Of a stretch of 64,000 nt of DNA, positions 31,705 to 39,958 are shown one piece after another. The DNA comes from Gammaproteobacteria bacterium (lineage in GTDB: Bacteria > Pseudomonadota > Gammaproteobacteria > Pseudomonadales > Halieaceae). Position 1 is the stretch's first letter; each line of letters begins with the position of its first letter. A program made the position numbers and the translations under genes. The notes under the pieces are model-generated. The model was not told the DNA's origin. It saw nothing but the letters and a program-made list of their open reading frames with translations, and ran no database searches. The stretch lies in the NCBI GenBank assembly GCA_024686215.1, contig JAIBDN010000006.1:1-64000 (forward strand), given 5' to 3'.

Positions 31705-32652
31705 CTAGTTGCCGTAACTCATCAAGCGCTGGTAGCGCTTGGCCAGCAGGTCCTCCAAGGGTAACTGTTGCAGTCCTTGCAACTGGCCAACCAGGTGCTC
31801 CCTGATGCGCTCAGCCATAAGATCTACATCCCGGTGAGCGCCACCCATAGGCTCCGGGATAGTGGCGTCCACAATTCCCAGATCCTGCAGAATAGAAGAC
31901 GTCACACCCATAGCTTCTGCTGCGTCCGGTGCGTTCTCGGTGTTCTTCCAGATGATATTGGCACAACCCTCTGGAGAAATAACAAAATAGGTGGAGTACT
32001 GCAGCATCACCAGGTGATCGCCTACGCCAATCCCCAGTGCACCGCCTGAGCTGCCCTCACCAATCACTACACAGATAATGGGTGTGGCCAGACGCGACAT
32101 AACCGCCAGGTTCTGGGCAATGGATTCACTGATGCCACGCTCCTCGGAATCAATACCGGGATAGGCTCCCGGGGTATCGATCAGGGTGATCACCGGCATC
32201 TTGAAACGCTCAGCCATTTCCATCAGCCGCAGGGCCTTACGGTAGCCCTCAGGCTTGGGCATCCCGAAATTACGCATCACCTTGTCCTTCACCGAGCGGC
32301 CCTTCTCCTGACCGATGACCATTACCGACTGGCCTTCGAGGCGGGCAACACCACCGACGATGGCATTATCATCGCCAAAGTGACGATCGCCATGCAGTTC
32401 GTCGAACTCGGTAAAAATACGCGGGATATAGTCCATGCTGTAGGGGCGCAAGGGATGGCGTGCCACCTTGACGATATCCCAGGCGCTGAGGCCTGAGTAG
32501 ATTTTCTCCGTCAGCTTGGTGCTTTTGTCGCGCAGAGTCTCAATTTCCGCGCTGATATTGATGTCATTGTCGGAACCCACCAGCTGCAGCTCCTCGATCT
32601 TCACTTCAAGTTCAGCGATCGGTTGTTCGAAGTCCAGGTAATTGGGGTTCAT
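31705..32652 (-). CDS. accA: Acetyl-CoA carboxylase carboxyltransferase subunit alpha
   Basis: With AccD forms the carboxyltransferase that makes malonyl-CoA for fatty acid synthesis. The 315-residue protein has an N-terminal coiled segment, [25 protein letters not shown], the oxyanion-forming [16 protein letters not shown] and [15 protein letters not shown]. It is the first gene of the long minus-strand run. In Pseudomonas dnaE precedes it; here a toxin-antitoxin pair is encoded divergently instead. Confidence 0.97.
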   Translation of the reverse strand: MNPNYLDFEQPIAELEVKIEELQLVGSDNDINISAEIETLRDKSTKLTEKIYSGLSAWDIVKVARHPLRPYSMDYIPRIFTEFDELHGDRHFGDDNAIVGGVARLEGQSVMVIGQEKGRSVKDKVMRNFGMPKPEGYRKALRLMEMAERFKMPVITLIDTPGAYPGIDSEERGISESIAQNLAVMSRLATPIICVVIGEGSSGGALGIGVGDHLVMLQYSTYFVISPEGCANIIWKNTENAPDAAEAMGVTSSILQDLGIVDATIPEPMGGAHRDVDLMAERIREHLVGQLQGLQQLPLEDLLAKRYQRLMSYGN

Positions 32653-32795
32653 GCGCGAGCCAGCTCATCTATTTGAGAATGGCCCACAGTGTACAAAATT
32701 AATGAGGTGTAGACCAATAGGCGGATCAGAGTGCCCCACTGCCCCATGAAGGGGTTATTCCTGATTTACCCCGCAAAGCCAACAAATTGTAACGC

Positions 32796-32824
32796 TTGAC
32801 GTATTACGTCATGCGTAATATTAT
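32796..32824 (+). promoter_or_regulatory. higBA promoter with overlapping operator
   Basis: A -35 TTGACG (32796-32801) and -10 TATTAT (32819-32824) are separated by 17 bases. Between them lies the inverted repeat TATTACG-TCATG-CGTAATA (32802-32820), a fitting site for autorepression by HigA. The predicted start site falls at or within a base or two of the higB ATG at 32831, so the message may be leaderless; no Shine-Dalgarno is seen before higB. Confidence 0.62.
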
Positions 32825-32830
32825 CGACGT

Positions 32831-33109
32831 ATGATCAAGTCATTTCGCTGTAAAGAGACTGGACGACTTTTCTCAGGAATCTGCCCGAGGCAATTCAGGC
32901 AGATTCGCTCACAGGCTGAAAGAAAACTGATTATGTTGCACAGTGCCGAGTCTATAGAATTCCTCAAATCACCACCCGGAAATAGATTAGAAAAGCTCAC
33001 AGGCGATCGCAGCGCCTGCTGGAGTGCACGAGTCAATCAACAGTGGCGACTGTGCTTCAGGTTTGAAGCCGGCGACGCGTTTGACGTTGAGATTATTGAT
33101 TACCATTGA
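32831..33109 (+). CDS. higB: HigB-type toxin (RelE superfamily)
   Basis: Probable ribosome-dependent mRNA interferase of a type II toxin-antitoxin pair. The 92-residue protein matches the HigB plasmid-killer family: MIKSFRCKETGRLFSG at the start, the basic middle QIRSQAERKLIMLHSAES, then PPGNRLEKLTGDR and the C-terminal WSARVNQQWRLCFRF...VEIIDYH. The toxin is encoded first, the order typical of HigBA. It is divergent from accA and 9 bases before its antitoxin. Confidence 0.93.
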   Translation: MIKSFRCKETGRLFSGICPRQFRQIRSQAERKLIMLHSAESIEFLKSPPGNRLEKLTGDRSACWSARVNQQWRLCFRFEAGDAFDVEIIDYH

Positions 33110-33118
33110 GGTCTAGTT

Positions 33119-33418
33119 ATGAATGCAAATGGTATGCGCCCAATCCATCCCGGAGAAATACTGCGGGAGGAATACCTGCAGCCCCTGGGGCTCAGTGTAA
33201 ATGCACTGGCTACAAAACTTCGCGTACCCGCTACGCGCCTGCATGAAATCGTCAAGGAACGGCGCTCGATTACTGCAGACACAGCCATGCGGCTGGCACG
33301 TTTTTTTGGCGGTGACGCCCAGTCATGGCTTAATCTGCAGACCGCTTACGATTTGCGCCTGGCCGAGATAAGCCACGCGGCCGAAATCAGCGAGGATGTA
33401 AAACCCTACCGGGCGTGA
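33119..33418 (+). CDS. higA: HigA-type antitoxin (XRE family)
   Basis: DNA-binding antitoxin that should neutralise HigB and repress the operon. The 99-residue protein has the HigA/VapI opening RPIHPGEILREEYLQPLGLSV, a helix-turn-helix around NALATKLRVPATRLHEIVKERRSIT, and the segment TAMRLARFFGGDAQSWLNLQ that follows it in this family. Its GAGG ribosome site overlaps the higB stop. The partner operator is presumably the dyad at 32802-32820. Confidence 0.94.
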   Translation: MNANGMRPIHPGEILREEYLQPLGLSVNALATKLRVPATRLHEIVKERRSITADTAMRLARFFGGDAQSWLNLQTAYDLRLAEISHAAEISEDVKPYRA

Positions 33419-33423
33419 ATCAC

Positions 33424-33560
33424 TGGCTGATCAATTCAGCCATCACCTCGGTCAGACATGCCCTCGAGAATTTCTGTTTCGAGAATGGGGTCCGGCCCAA
33501 TTCGCGGGCAGCTAATCCTATTGACTTTTCAGGCACTGCACAGAACACTGCGTGTGCAGT
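33424..33560. other. Hairpin-rich gap between higA and the MAPEG gene
   Basis: No gene seen. TGGCTGA/TCAGCCA (33424-33442, 5-base loop) directly follows higA and may end its message, although no T-run is present. ACTGCACA/TGTGCAGT (33535-33560, 10-base loop) lies 50 bases before the MAPEG start and could be leader structure or an operator. Confidence 0.35.
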
Positions 33561-33611
33561 TCCCTGCGTTATCACTTAATAAAAAATGAACGTTACCGGG
33601 AGATTATCGAG

Positions 33612-34013
33612 ATGAGTGCAACAGAATCAACCATCCTGTGGCTGGTCGTGTGGTGGGGGTTCCTGTTAGTGCAGCTGCCGGCCATTAGAATGCTGGCCAG
33701 CAAAAGCACCGGGAGCATGATATTTGACCCCAATGGCAACGACCTGGAAGGCTACGGTCGACGTCTGACTCGCTCTCTGGCCAATACCCAGGAAAACATA
33801 CCGCTGTATATCGGCGTACTGTTGTTTGCGATAGTCACCAATCATCAGGAAATTACCAATGTCACAGCCTGCTGGTTGCTGTATGCCAGAATCGCGCAAA
33901 GCACAGTGCACCTGATTTCGACCAGTACCCCGATGATCATGCTGCGTTTTTCTTTCTTTCTCGTTCAGGTTGGTTTGATCATCTACTGGGTTGTGCAGAT
34001 GCTTATGCTCTAG
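33612..34013 (+). CDS. MAPEG family membrane protein
   Basis: A 133-residue inner-membrane protein with four hydrophobic segments, resembling the bacterial MAPEG family (membrane-associated proteins in eicosanoid and glutathione metabolism). The pattern LTRSLANTQENIPLYIGVLLFAIV and YARIAQSTVHLI is characteristic: family members carry RA/NxxENxP and ARxxHxxxH-like motifs. Members often have glutathione transferase or peroxidase activity, not predictable here. The start at 33612 has GGGAG about 9 bases upstream; an open frame extends back to 33552 without support. Confidence 0.78.
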   Translation: MSATESTILWLVVWWGFLLVQLPAIRMLASKSTGSMIFDPNGNDLEGYGRRLTRSLANTQENIPLYIGVLLFAIVTNHQEITNVTACWLLYARIAQSTVHLISTSTPMIMLRFSFFLVQVGLIIYWVVQMLML

Positions 34014-34038
34014 GCGCCAAGTACTGCTGGCCTGACGC

Positions 34039-34692
34039 CTAATCCGCCAGGTAGATGCTGACATCGCGAAACTCGGTCGATTCATCCAGGTCCGGCAAGG
34101 TGCAACTATCGCGGCGTGCTATCTGCCGGTAAGGCGGGTGAGCAAAATTCTTAACCCGGGAATCTGCGATCAACACCCGCTCGGCGCGCTCTACGAAACG
34201 CTGTAGCCAGGAAAAATTGTCCTTGTCGTAGAGCACATCGGCCGCGATGACCAGGTCTACGTCACCGGCTATAGCAAAGTAATCGTCTGCCATTGTCAGG
34301 CTCACCCCATTGAGTTGTGCATTGCGCTGTGTCGCCTGCAGTGCCAGCGGATCTATATCACAGGCGATCACTTGTGCCGCGCCGGCCAGCGCAGCGGCAA
34401 TCGCCACCACCCCCGAGCCACAACCGAAATCCAGCACCCGCTTGCCCGCAACCCATTGCGGCTGATCGAGCAAGAATTTTGCCAGCACCTGGCCAGAGGC
34501 CCAGCAAAAGATCCAGTACAGGGGATTGTCCATCACCTGCTGCATCTCGCGCTGGGTCAGCTCTTGCTGTGGGTAATCACCGTTGAGCAGCCACAATCGA
34601 ATGGCCGGCACGTCCGGCAAGGTGGCGACTTCCAGATGGGCACTGGGAAGAATCTGGTGCAGGTGCTGCTGCAGGTGGGTTTGCTCTAACAT
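34039..34692 (-). CDS. Class I SAM-dependent methyltransferase, COG3897-like protein N-methyltransferase
   Basis: A 217-residue cytosolic methyltransferase. The SAM-binding motif is [20 protein letters not shown] near residue 85, with the acidic ribose contact in [14 protein letters not shown] and a motif IV-like [15 protein letters not shown]. The N-terminal [16 protein letters not shown] segment resembles the COG3897 group that includes ETF-beta lysine methyltransferases. The substrate is not known. The ATG at 34692 is preferred to the GTG at 34704; neither has a good ribosome site. It converges on the MAPEG gene. Confidence 0.75.
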   Translation of the reverse strand: MLEQTHLQQHLHQILPSAHLEVATLPDVPAIRLWLLNGDYPQQELTQREMQQVMDNPLYWIFCWASGQVLAKFLLDQPQWVAGKRVLDFGCGSGVVAIAAALAGAAQVIACDIDPLALQATQRNAQLNGVSLTMADDYFAIAGDVDLVIAADVLYDKDNFSWLQRFVERAERVLIADSRVKNFAHPPYRQIARRDSCTLPDLDESTEFRDVSIYLAD

Positions 34693-34844
34693 GGGCCGGG
34701 ACACGTATTGACAAGCTCTATGGTATCCTTGTGAGCATATTCAGCGCCACCAGCAAGTGCTCTGGCATAGCCGTTCGCCAGGGAATGGCAGCTGAGCTTA
34801 TTAATCCCGCGGTGCCTTTTACCGAGTCCATAGACAACAACTGT

Positions 34845-35732
34845 ATGCATGTTTTAACAACGCTAAGAGCCGGCATCCTTACCCTGCTGACAGTGCTGTC
34901 GGCATCGACGGCCCATGCCCAGTTCGTGGCGCAGCAGGATTTGAACCGCATCCAGGAGCCTGGCCTGCAGCGCGCACTAAACGAGCTGGTTGACCGGGAG
35001 GGCTGGGGCCACAAGATCGACAACCGCAGTCTGGCGATCGCACTGGTGATAATGAATGAAGACGGTGGCTACCGCCTGGCGTCACTCAATGGCAGCCACA
35101 TGTTATACGCCGCCAGCCTGCCCAAAATCGCTATATTGTTTGCCGCCATGGTCGCCTCCCAGGAAGGCGACATTACGATCGACGACACACTGAATGAAGA
35201 TCTGCACAATATGATCCGGGTGTCGTGTAACCCCTGCGCAACACGGGTGATGGCGCGGGTGGGGCGAGAACACCTGCTGGCCATACTGCAGCGTCCGGAA
35301 TACGATTTCTACGACGAGGATTTCGCCGGTGGCTTATGGGTTGGCAAAGACTACGCTGGGGCCGCCGCCCACCACCGGGACCCGCTCAGCGGGCTGTCCC
35401 ATGCCGCCACTACCTTCCAGGTAGCACGCCTGTATTACCGGTTGTACATAGGCAATTTACTGGACGAGACGCACAGCGTCATGATGCGCGATATGTTGTC
35501 GCGACCAGGTATATCACACAAATTTGTCGCCGGGCTTGCACCGCGGGAGAACCTGGAGCTGTGGCGCAAGTCAGGCAGCTGGGGAGACTTCCACGCCGAC
35601 AGTGTGCTGGTACAGTCGCCCGAAGGGAACTATATTCTGGTTGGCCTGGTGGAGGGCCCCAGGGGCGAACAGGTACTGCGGACACTGGCCAGTTCCGTCC
35701 ATGAGCTGGTGGAAGGTCTCCAGAGCAACTAG
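34845..35732 (+). CDS. Exported beta-lactamase-fold serine hydrolase (class A-like)
   Basis: A 295-residue protein with a Sec signal peptide (residues 1-25, ending AHA) and a serine-hydrolase/penicillin-recognising fold. All three active-site elements are visible: S91-L-P-K94 (SxxK), S126-C-N128 (SxN) and K242-S-G244 (KSG). No class A deacylating glutamate of the omega loop could be identified, so it may be a carboxypeptidase-like or other serine hydrolase rather than an antibiotic-destroying lactamase. The frame opens at 34731, but the ATG at 34845 gives the signal peptide. Its stop overlaps that of the convergent second hydrolase by 4 bases. Confidence 0.82.
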   Translation: MHVLTTLRAGILTLLTVLSASTAHAQFVAQQDLNRIQEPGLQRALNELVDREGWGHKIDNRSLAIALVIMNEDGGYRLASLNGSHMLYAASLPKIAILFAAMVASQEGDITIDDTLNEDLHNMIRVSCNPCATRVMARVGREHLLAILQRPEYDFYDEDFAGGLWVGKDYAGAAAHHRDPLSGLSHAATTFQVARLYYRLYIGNLLDETHSVMMRDMLSRPGISHKFVAGLAPRENLELWRKSGSWGDFHADSVLVQSPEGNYILVGLVEGPRGEQVLRTLASSVHELVEGLQSN

Positions 35733-36994
35733 TTCACCCCGTTGCGCTGCTTGATCAGTTGGTGAATGCGCGTACCCAGGGTCTGGTGCGCAACCGCAGA
35801 ATTTTCCCGCAGAACATTGGATACCAGCGTCACGATATAGTGTAGACGCTTGCCGTCCACATCCGCTTCCACGATCGCCACCGAGTTCATATAGTTGCGC
35901 TTGTTCCCCTTGTACTTGCCGCAAGTGAAGCCCTCTTCCGGCTGGCAGCTGTACAGGGACCCGGACTTGAAATACACCGCGGCATCGCGCAGGGCAGGAG
36001 AAGAGGCATAGCGAATACGGCGTTCCGTCATGTACAGCAGGCGCTTCAGGGCGCGACTGCTCCATTCGTCTACCAGTTGTCCCTTTTCCATTTGCAGCAG
36101 TAACTGCATCAGACTGCGCGCACTGGCGTAGCTCAAGCCGCCGCCGGCCACCAGGCGCTTTCCTTCACGGGTAAAAAAACTGCCCTGGCGGATCTGATCC
36201 AGTGACAAACCATTACGCGTCACCGGCTCCCAGAATGTTTGCTTGAACAGCGCGGTTTTCTCCGCGGCCGGTGTGTTATCAAAAAACGGCGTAATTTTCT
36301 CCTCTGGCAGTGGGTAGTCAGGGCCAAACTGGCGCAACAGCATGGCATCGCGCATGGTCATCGCCGCCGCTGCATTGGAACTTACCGACAGGGTCCAGTC
36401 CAGGTACTCCCAGAGGTTACCGGTATCCCCGTCTTGCATCGGTCGCCGCAGCAGCGTGCGCGTGGCGATATCAAACAGGCGAATCGTGTGATGATCCGAA
36501 TGTGAAAAGCGATCGGCAGTCACCACCGTATTGCGCAACAGCGTTTCGCGTGCAGCGATATCATCAGTGTAGGTATCAGACAGCCCCTGGAAAAAACCCA
36601 AAGCCCCCAGCAATTTACCCACGCTGCCCACATTCTGGCGATAGTCTCCGCGATACTCGCCGTAAATGGGTTGATTGGGGTCGCTCAAATCGAGCACCGC
36701 GATACCATAGCGATCCGCATCATCACCCAGCAACTCCAGTAATTTTTCCGTCAGCGCTGCATCCGCTGCCGGCAGGCGCAAATCAGGCCGCTGCGTAAGA
36801 CGGATATCCACTGCCCCGGTAGGCCAGCGCCCGCCCGCCGGTTGGCCGGTGCCCTTAAGCTCACCCGCGGCAATCATCCGCTGCTCCTCGAGGCGGCGTA
36901 TGCCGGTGTCCGGGTAGCCATCTATGGGCCATGCCGCGCTCAGCATCGGGCACAGCAAGAACACACTGATGATAAAGCGAAAAACGTAATTCAT
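35729..36994 (-). CDS. Exported beta-lactamase-fold serine hydrolase, second type
   Basis: A 421-residue secreted or periplasmic protein: signal peptide at about residues 1-21, then S124-V-G-K127 (SxxK), S205-S-N207 (SxN) and K343-S-G345. It is larger than class A enzymes, with a cysteine-bearing insertion after the KSG triad (SLYSCQPEEGFTCGKY) that could form a disulfide. The natural substrate is unknown; cell-wall peptides are one possibility. It starts inside the last codons of the dikinase-like gene (4-base overlap), so the two are translationally coupled. It shares the active-site scheme but little length or sequence with its convergent neighbour. Confidence 0.8.
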   Translation of the reverse strand: MNYVFRFIISVFLLCPMLSAAWPIDGYPDTGIRRLEEQRMIAAGELKGTGQPAGGRWPTGAVDIRLTQRPDLRLPAADAALTEKLLELLGDDADRYGIAVLDLSDPNQPIYGEYRGDYRQNVGSVGKLLGALGFFQGLSDTYTDDIAARETLLRNTVVTADRFSHSDHHTIRLFDIATRTLLRRPMQDGDTGNLWEYLDWTLSVSSNAAAAMTMRDAMLLRQFGPDYPLPEEKITPFFDNTPAAEKTALFKQTFWEPVTRNGLSLDQIRQGSFFTREGKRLVAGGGLSYASARSLMQLLLQMEKGQLVDEWSSRALKRLLYMTERRIRYASSPALRDAAVYFKSGSLYSCQPEEGFTCGKYKGNKRNYMNSVAIVEADVDGKRLHYIVTLVSNVLRENSAVAHQTLGTRIHQLIKQRNGVN

Positions 36995-39891
36995 GGCTGC
37001 GGCCTCTGTGTCATATCGACGCGCCGGGTAAGATCACTGCCCGAACGAGTATCCATTTTCTGTAGATAACTGTTACGTCCAACGGCGGCACTATCCAGAA
37101 AAGGCCGCAACTGGAACAGGCGCAGGTGTCCGTCGAGAAAACCGAACTCAACATCCGCCGGCGCTGGCGTGCCATCATCATCGGTGATGGGGGGGAAACG
37201 CTGCGGCAGGCTGCGCGCGAACGCCCGGAGCTGATCTATCTCATCGGCGCTGAGCACCGCGTCACTGCCACTGGCAGGCACCCGGGTAATACCGCCGGCG
37301 GCGGACAAGTCCCTCTTCCAGGGTGCGGTCGCTGTCGCCAGCACGCGCACCGGCGCGCCATCCATGGGGATGCGCAGCGATTCAGCCGCCTGTCCATCCA
37401 CCGCGCCGCCCAGTCCTTCATTAACCGCTACGGATAAAGTATCGGTCGCACCCGTATCAATATCTGCCGTTACCAGCACACCGGATTTATCGGAACCTAC
37501 CGACTCCAACAACAGGATTGAGGTATACACATGCTCCGGCGCGCTCATATGCGACTGCTGCCAGGAAAAGGCCCTGGCAGTAAACGGCGAGGCCCATACC
37601 CGGGTTATCGAATCCAGTAACTCTTCAAAGTCGATCACATTGGGCAGGGTCAGGTTCAAACCCGCGCCGGTAAAGCCCGCCAGATCTTCCACGTTGGTAT
37701 CAGAACGTACGAATAGACCTACCTGCTCGCTGCCAAATTCCCGTATCAGGGCCTGCTTCAGATCTGTCTTGAATGCATCGTCAAGCTGAGTGTCCAGAAT
37801 GCGCTGGTACAACTCCGCGCGAAAGCGCTCTGCTTCCTGCCTCTCCTGGTCGCTGCCCGCGGGCAGTGCTTCCAGCCTGCGGTACTCGCCCTGCATCCAG
37901 GTAAACAGAGTGCCGCCACCCGGGTAGGCTTGATCCAGAGCTACGCTCTTGAATACGCCAAAGGGTATAGCAATGCCACGGGACACCGCCTCTGGATAAT
38001 GCTTGTGCAGCTCCGCGAGTTTGGCCGCCTTGGGACCAACGGTACGACCCGAGTCGTCAGCCGACAAATCGTCGATGGAGACTACCTGATGCAGGCTGAG
38101 ATCCAGCTTTTCCAGGTCAGGCTTGATACTGACACCGCGCCCGTTGTCGTTCCTGGCAAATATCGCGTCCCACCTCGGGTCATCTTCACTGATCTCCACC
38201 AGGCCACCGGGACTGACTGCCAGAATAACGGTATCGCCATCGTATTCACGCAAGGTTTTCTGCAGCGCCGGGCTGACGGTGACATTGGGAATGCCCAGAT
38301 TACGCGCCAGCAATTGCACATGCGACAGCGGGTTGCCCTCCCCGGCGGTGAGAATACCCGCCACAGGAGGCAATTCGGCAACCGTTTCCGGCAGCACATA
38401 GATACCATCTTCACGCAGGGACTCGGTATGCTCAAGCGCGGGTTTGGCCTGCAACACGCCGCGGGCCAGACCCGGATTAAGCGCGGTAAAGCCAGCGCCC
38501 ACATCCCGCCCGAAAACCTTGTGGCGAATGCCGGCAAGCCGACCGGCGTCCCTGACCAGCAGATTCAATGCCTGGGAGTAAAACATCAGCGGACTGCCAC
38601 GCAACTGATCTTGAACGAACAACAACGCCACAGGTTCGATCTCAGCCAGCTTCACCATAGGCGGGTAAAAATAACGCCGCATTGCCTGCAAACCCCAGCC
38701 GGGAACGCGATTAAGATACGACAAGCCGCGCTGATAGGCAGCCACATCGATCGCTGCGTCGCTCAAGCTGGCAATCTCATCGCGCAGAGCATTTTGCAGG
38801 CGCTTGTTCAACAAGCCGACACCGTAGGCTGCATCGCCCGCTGCAGCCAGCACCTGCAATATTTCTGCCCGGCTCATGTCTGGCAGTTGCTCGCGCACGG
38901 TAGTCGCCGCTCGAAAATGTTCAGCCTCCAGTCGCAGGCTGAAATCCAGCAATTCCAGGCGCTTTGCCGCCACGGTAATTGCACCCAGGTAATCCCGGGA
39001 GGCTGCCAGTGAGGCTGCACTGAGCAGCATGCGTTGGGATGCTCCGGCTGAGGCCCAGGCCGCAGCGCTGGACTTGAACTGTTCCTGCAAGCGCGCCGGC
39101 ACCCAGTCCGTAGCTGCCATTTCCGCAAGCTGCCGCTCCAACGGAGCCGCCTGGTAAATTCGGTCAATCTCTTGCGCCAACTCGCTGTAACGACGTTGTA
39201 AGCCAGGGTCCTGGACGCCCTTCAGGTACTCACGCACACGCGCAGCGTCACTGGCATCCGGTGCTCCGTGGATTTTGATGCGCACCGGCATGAATGGGGG
39301 ATCATCCTCAGACAGCGAAGCGGACTGTTGCCTGACCCGACCAGCGGAAGCGCTGTCCGCACCGTGGGGTAATAACTTTACGCCGCTGCGCGTGGCCAAA
39401 AAATGCACCCCTGCCCAGTCTTCCCTGGAGAGCATTTCCTGTAACAGGGCTCGCCCCCCCGCGCGCTCGTCTTCCTCTTGAATGGCTCCGCGATAGAACA
39501 ATGCCTGGCGCAAAATCCAGCCATCGTCCACCGCTATCAGAAAACGTTCTACCAGGCGCTGGCCATAAGCATTCTCGAAATCCGTATCTTCAAGTGCCAC
39601 TGCGGGCTGAATGCCCGCCAGCAGATTGGCTACCAGGTAACCCTGATCACGCAACTCCACGGTTTGCGCATTCCATTGGCCGTGCTGCACGCCGCCACCA
39701 TGTGGGCTACAGGCGTATGCCTTTGGAGGTAACACAGTGCCATCGTGACAAAACCAGCGAACACGCGAAAATGGCCCCCTGGGCTCGACCTTCATTTGCT
39801 CTATCCAGGCCCTGTAAGTGGCGGTGTCGGCTTGCAACGGCCCTGCCAGTAACAATAACAAAGGTAGGGACAATAATATTTTCAACTTCAC
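36991..39891 (-). CDS. Exported PEP/pyruvate-binding (PPDK-type) dikinase-like protein
   Basis: A 966-residue protein that begins with a strong signal peptide (about residues 1-21, MKLKILLSLPLLLLLAGPLQA). Residues 22-480 are unassigned and mostly helical, with two cysteines near 48 and 61. A phosphohistidine swivel domain follows, with candidate His524 in PLSHVQLLARNLGIPNVTV. Next is a C-terminal ATP-grasp domain with GPKAAKLAEL (619-628), VRSDTNVEDLAGFTGAGL (728-745) and RVWASPFTARAF, ending with LRLFQLRPF. There is no PEP TIM barrel. The order swivel then ATP-grasp is that of glucan water dikinases, opposite to PpsA and PpdK. Homology-based catalysis is plausible but the extracytoplasmic location is unusual. 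GTG start. Confidence 0.78.
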   Translation of the reverse strand: MKLKILLSLPLLLLLAGPLQADTATYRAWIEQMKVEPRGPFSRVRWFCHDGTVLPPKAYACSPHGGGVQHGQWNAQTVELRDQGYLVANLLAGIQPAVALEDTDFENAYGQRLVERFLIAVDDGWILRQALFYRGAIQEEDERAGGRALLQEMLSREDWAGVHFLATRSGVKLLPHGADSASAGRVRQQSASLSEDDPPFMPVRIKIHGAPDASDAARVREYLKGVQDPGLQRRYSELAQEIDRIYQAAPLERQLAEMAATDWVPARLQEQFKSSAAAWASAGASQRMLLSAASLAASRDYLGAITVAAKRLELLDFSLRLEAEHFRAATTVREQLPDMSRAEILQVLAAAGDAAYGVGLLNKRLQNALRDEIASLSDAAIDVAAYQRGLSYLNRVPGWGLQAMRRYFYPPMVKLAEIEPVALLFVQDQLRGSPLMFYSQALNLLVRDAGRLAGIRHKVFGRDVGAGFTALNPGLARGVLQAKPALEHTESLREDGIYVLPETVAELPPVAGILTAGEGNPLSHVQLLARNLGIPNVTVSPALQKTLREYDGDTVILAVSPGGLVEISEDDPRWDAIFARNDNGRGVSIKPDLEKLDLSLHQVVSIDDLSADDSGRTVGPKAAKLAELHKHYPEAVSRGIAIPFGVFKSVALDQAYPGGGTLFTWMQGEYRRLEALPAGSDQERQEAERFRAELYQRILDTQLDDAFKTDLKQALIREFGSEQVGLFVRSDTNVEDLAGFTGAGLNLTLPNVIDFEELLDSITRVWASPFTARAFSWQQSHMSAPEHVYTSILLLESVGSDKSGVLVTADIDTGATDTLSVAVNEGLGGAVDGQAAESLRIPMDGAPVRVLATATAPWKRDLSAAGGITRVPASGSDAVLSADEIDQLRAFARSLPQRFPPITDDDGTPAPADVEFGFLDGHLRLFQLRPFLDSAAVGRNSYLQKMDTRSGSDLTRRVDMTQRPQP

Positions 39892-39920
39892 GCTGGGTAT
39901 TTCGCTATTATGTTTTAAGT

Positions 39921-39937
39921 AAATTCGAGTATAGCAG
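39921..39937 (-). promoter_or_regulatory. Candidate promoter in the 67-base divergent gap
   Basis: On the minus strand TGCTATACT (39936 to 39928) is an extended -10 that also fits the RpoS-type CTATACT, giving a leader of about 30 bases before the dikinase GTG. On the plus strand TATAGC overlaps the same spot, so the two divergent genes probably share a compact promoter region. Confidence 0.4.
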
Positions 39938-39958
39938 CGTCATAGGGTTCAAGCCGCT

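Noticed and set aside
37930-39012. 360-codon plus-strand frame inside the dikinase-like gene
   Set aside because: Antisense to a protein with clear domains; no family pattern or ribosome site.
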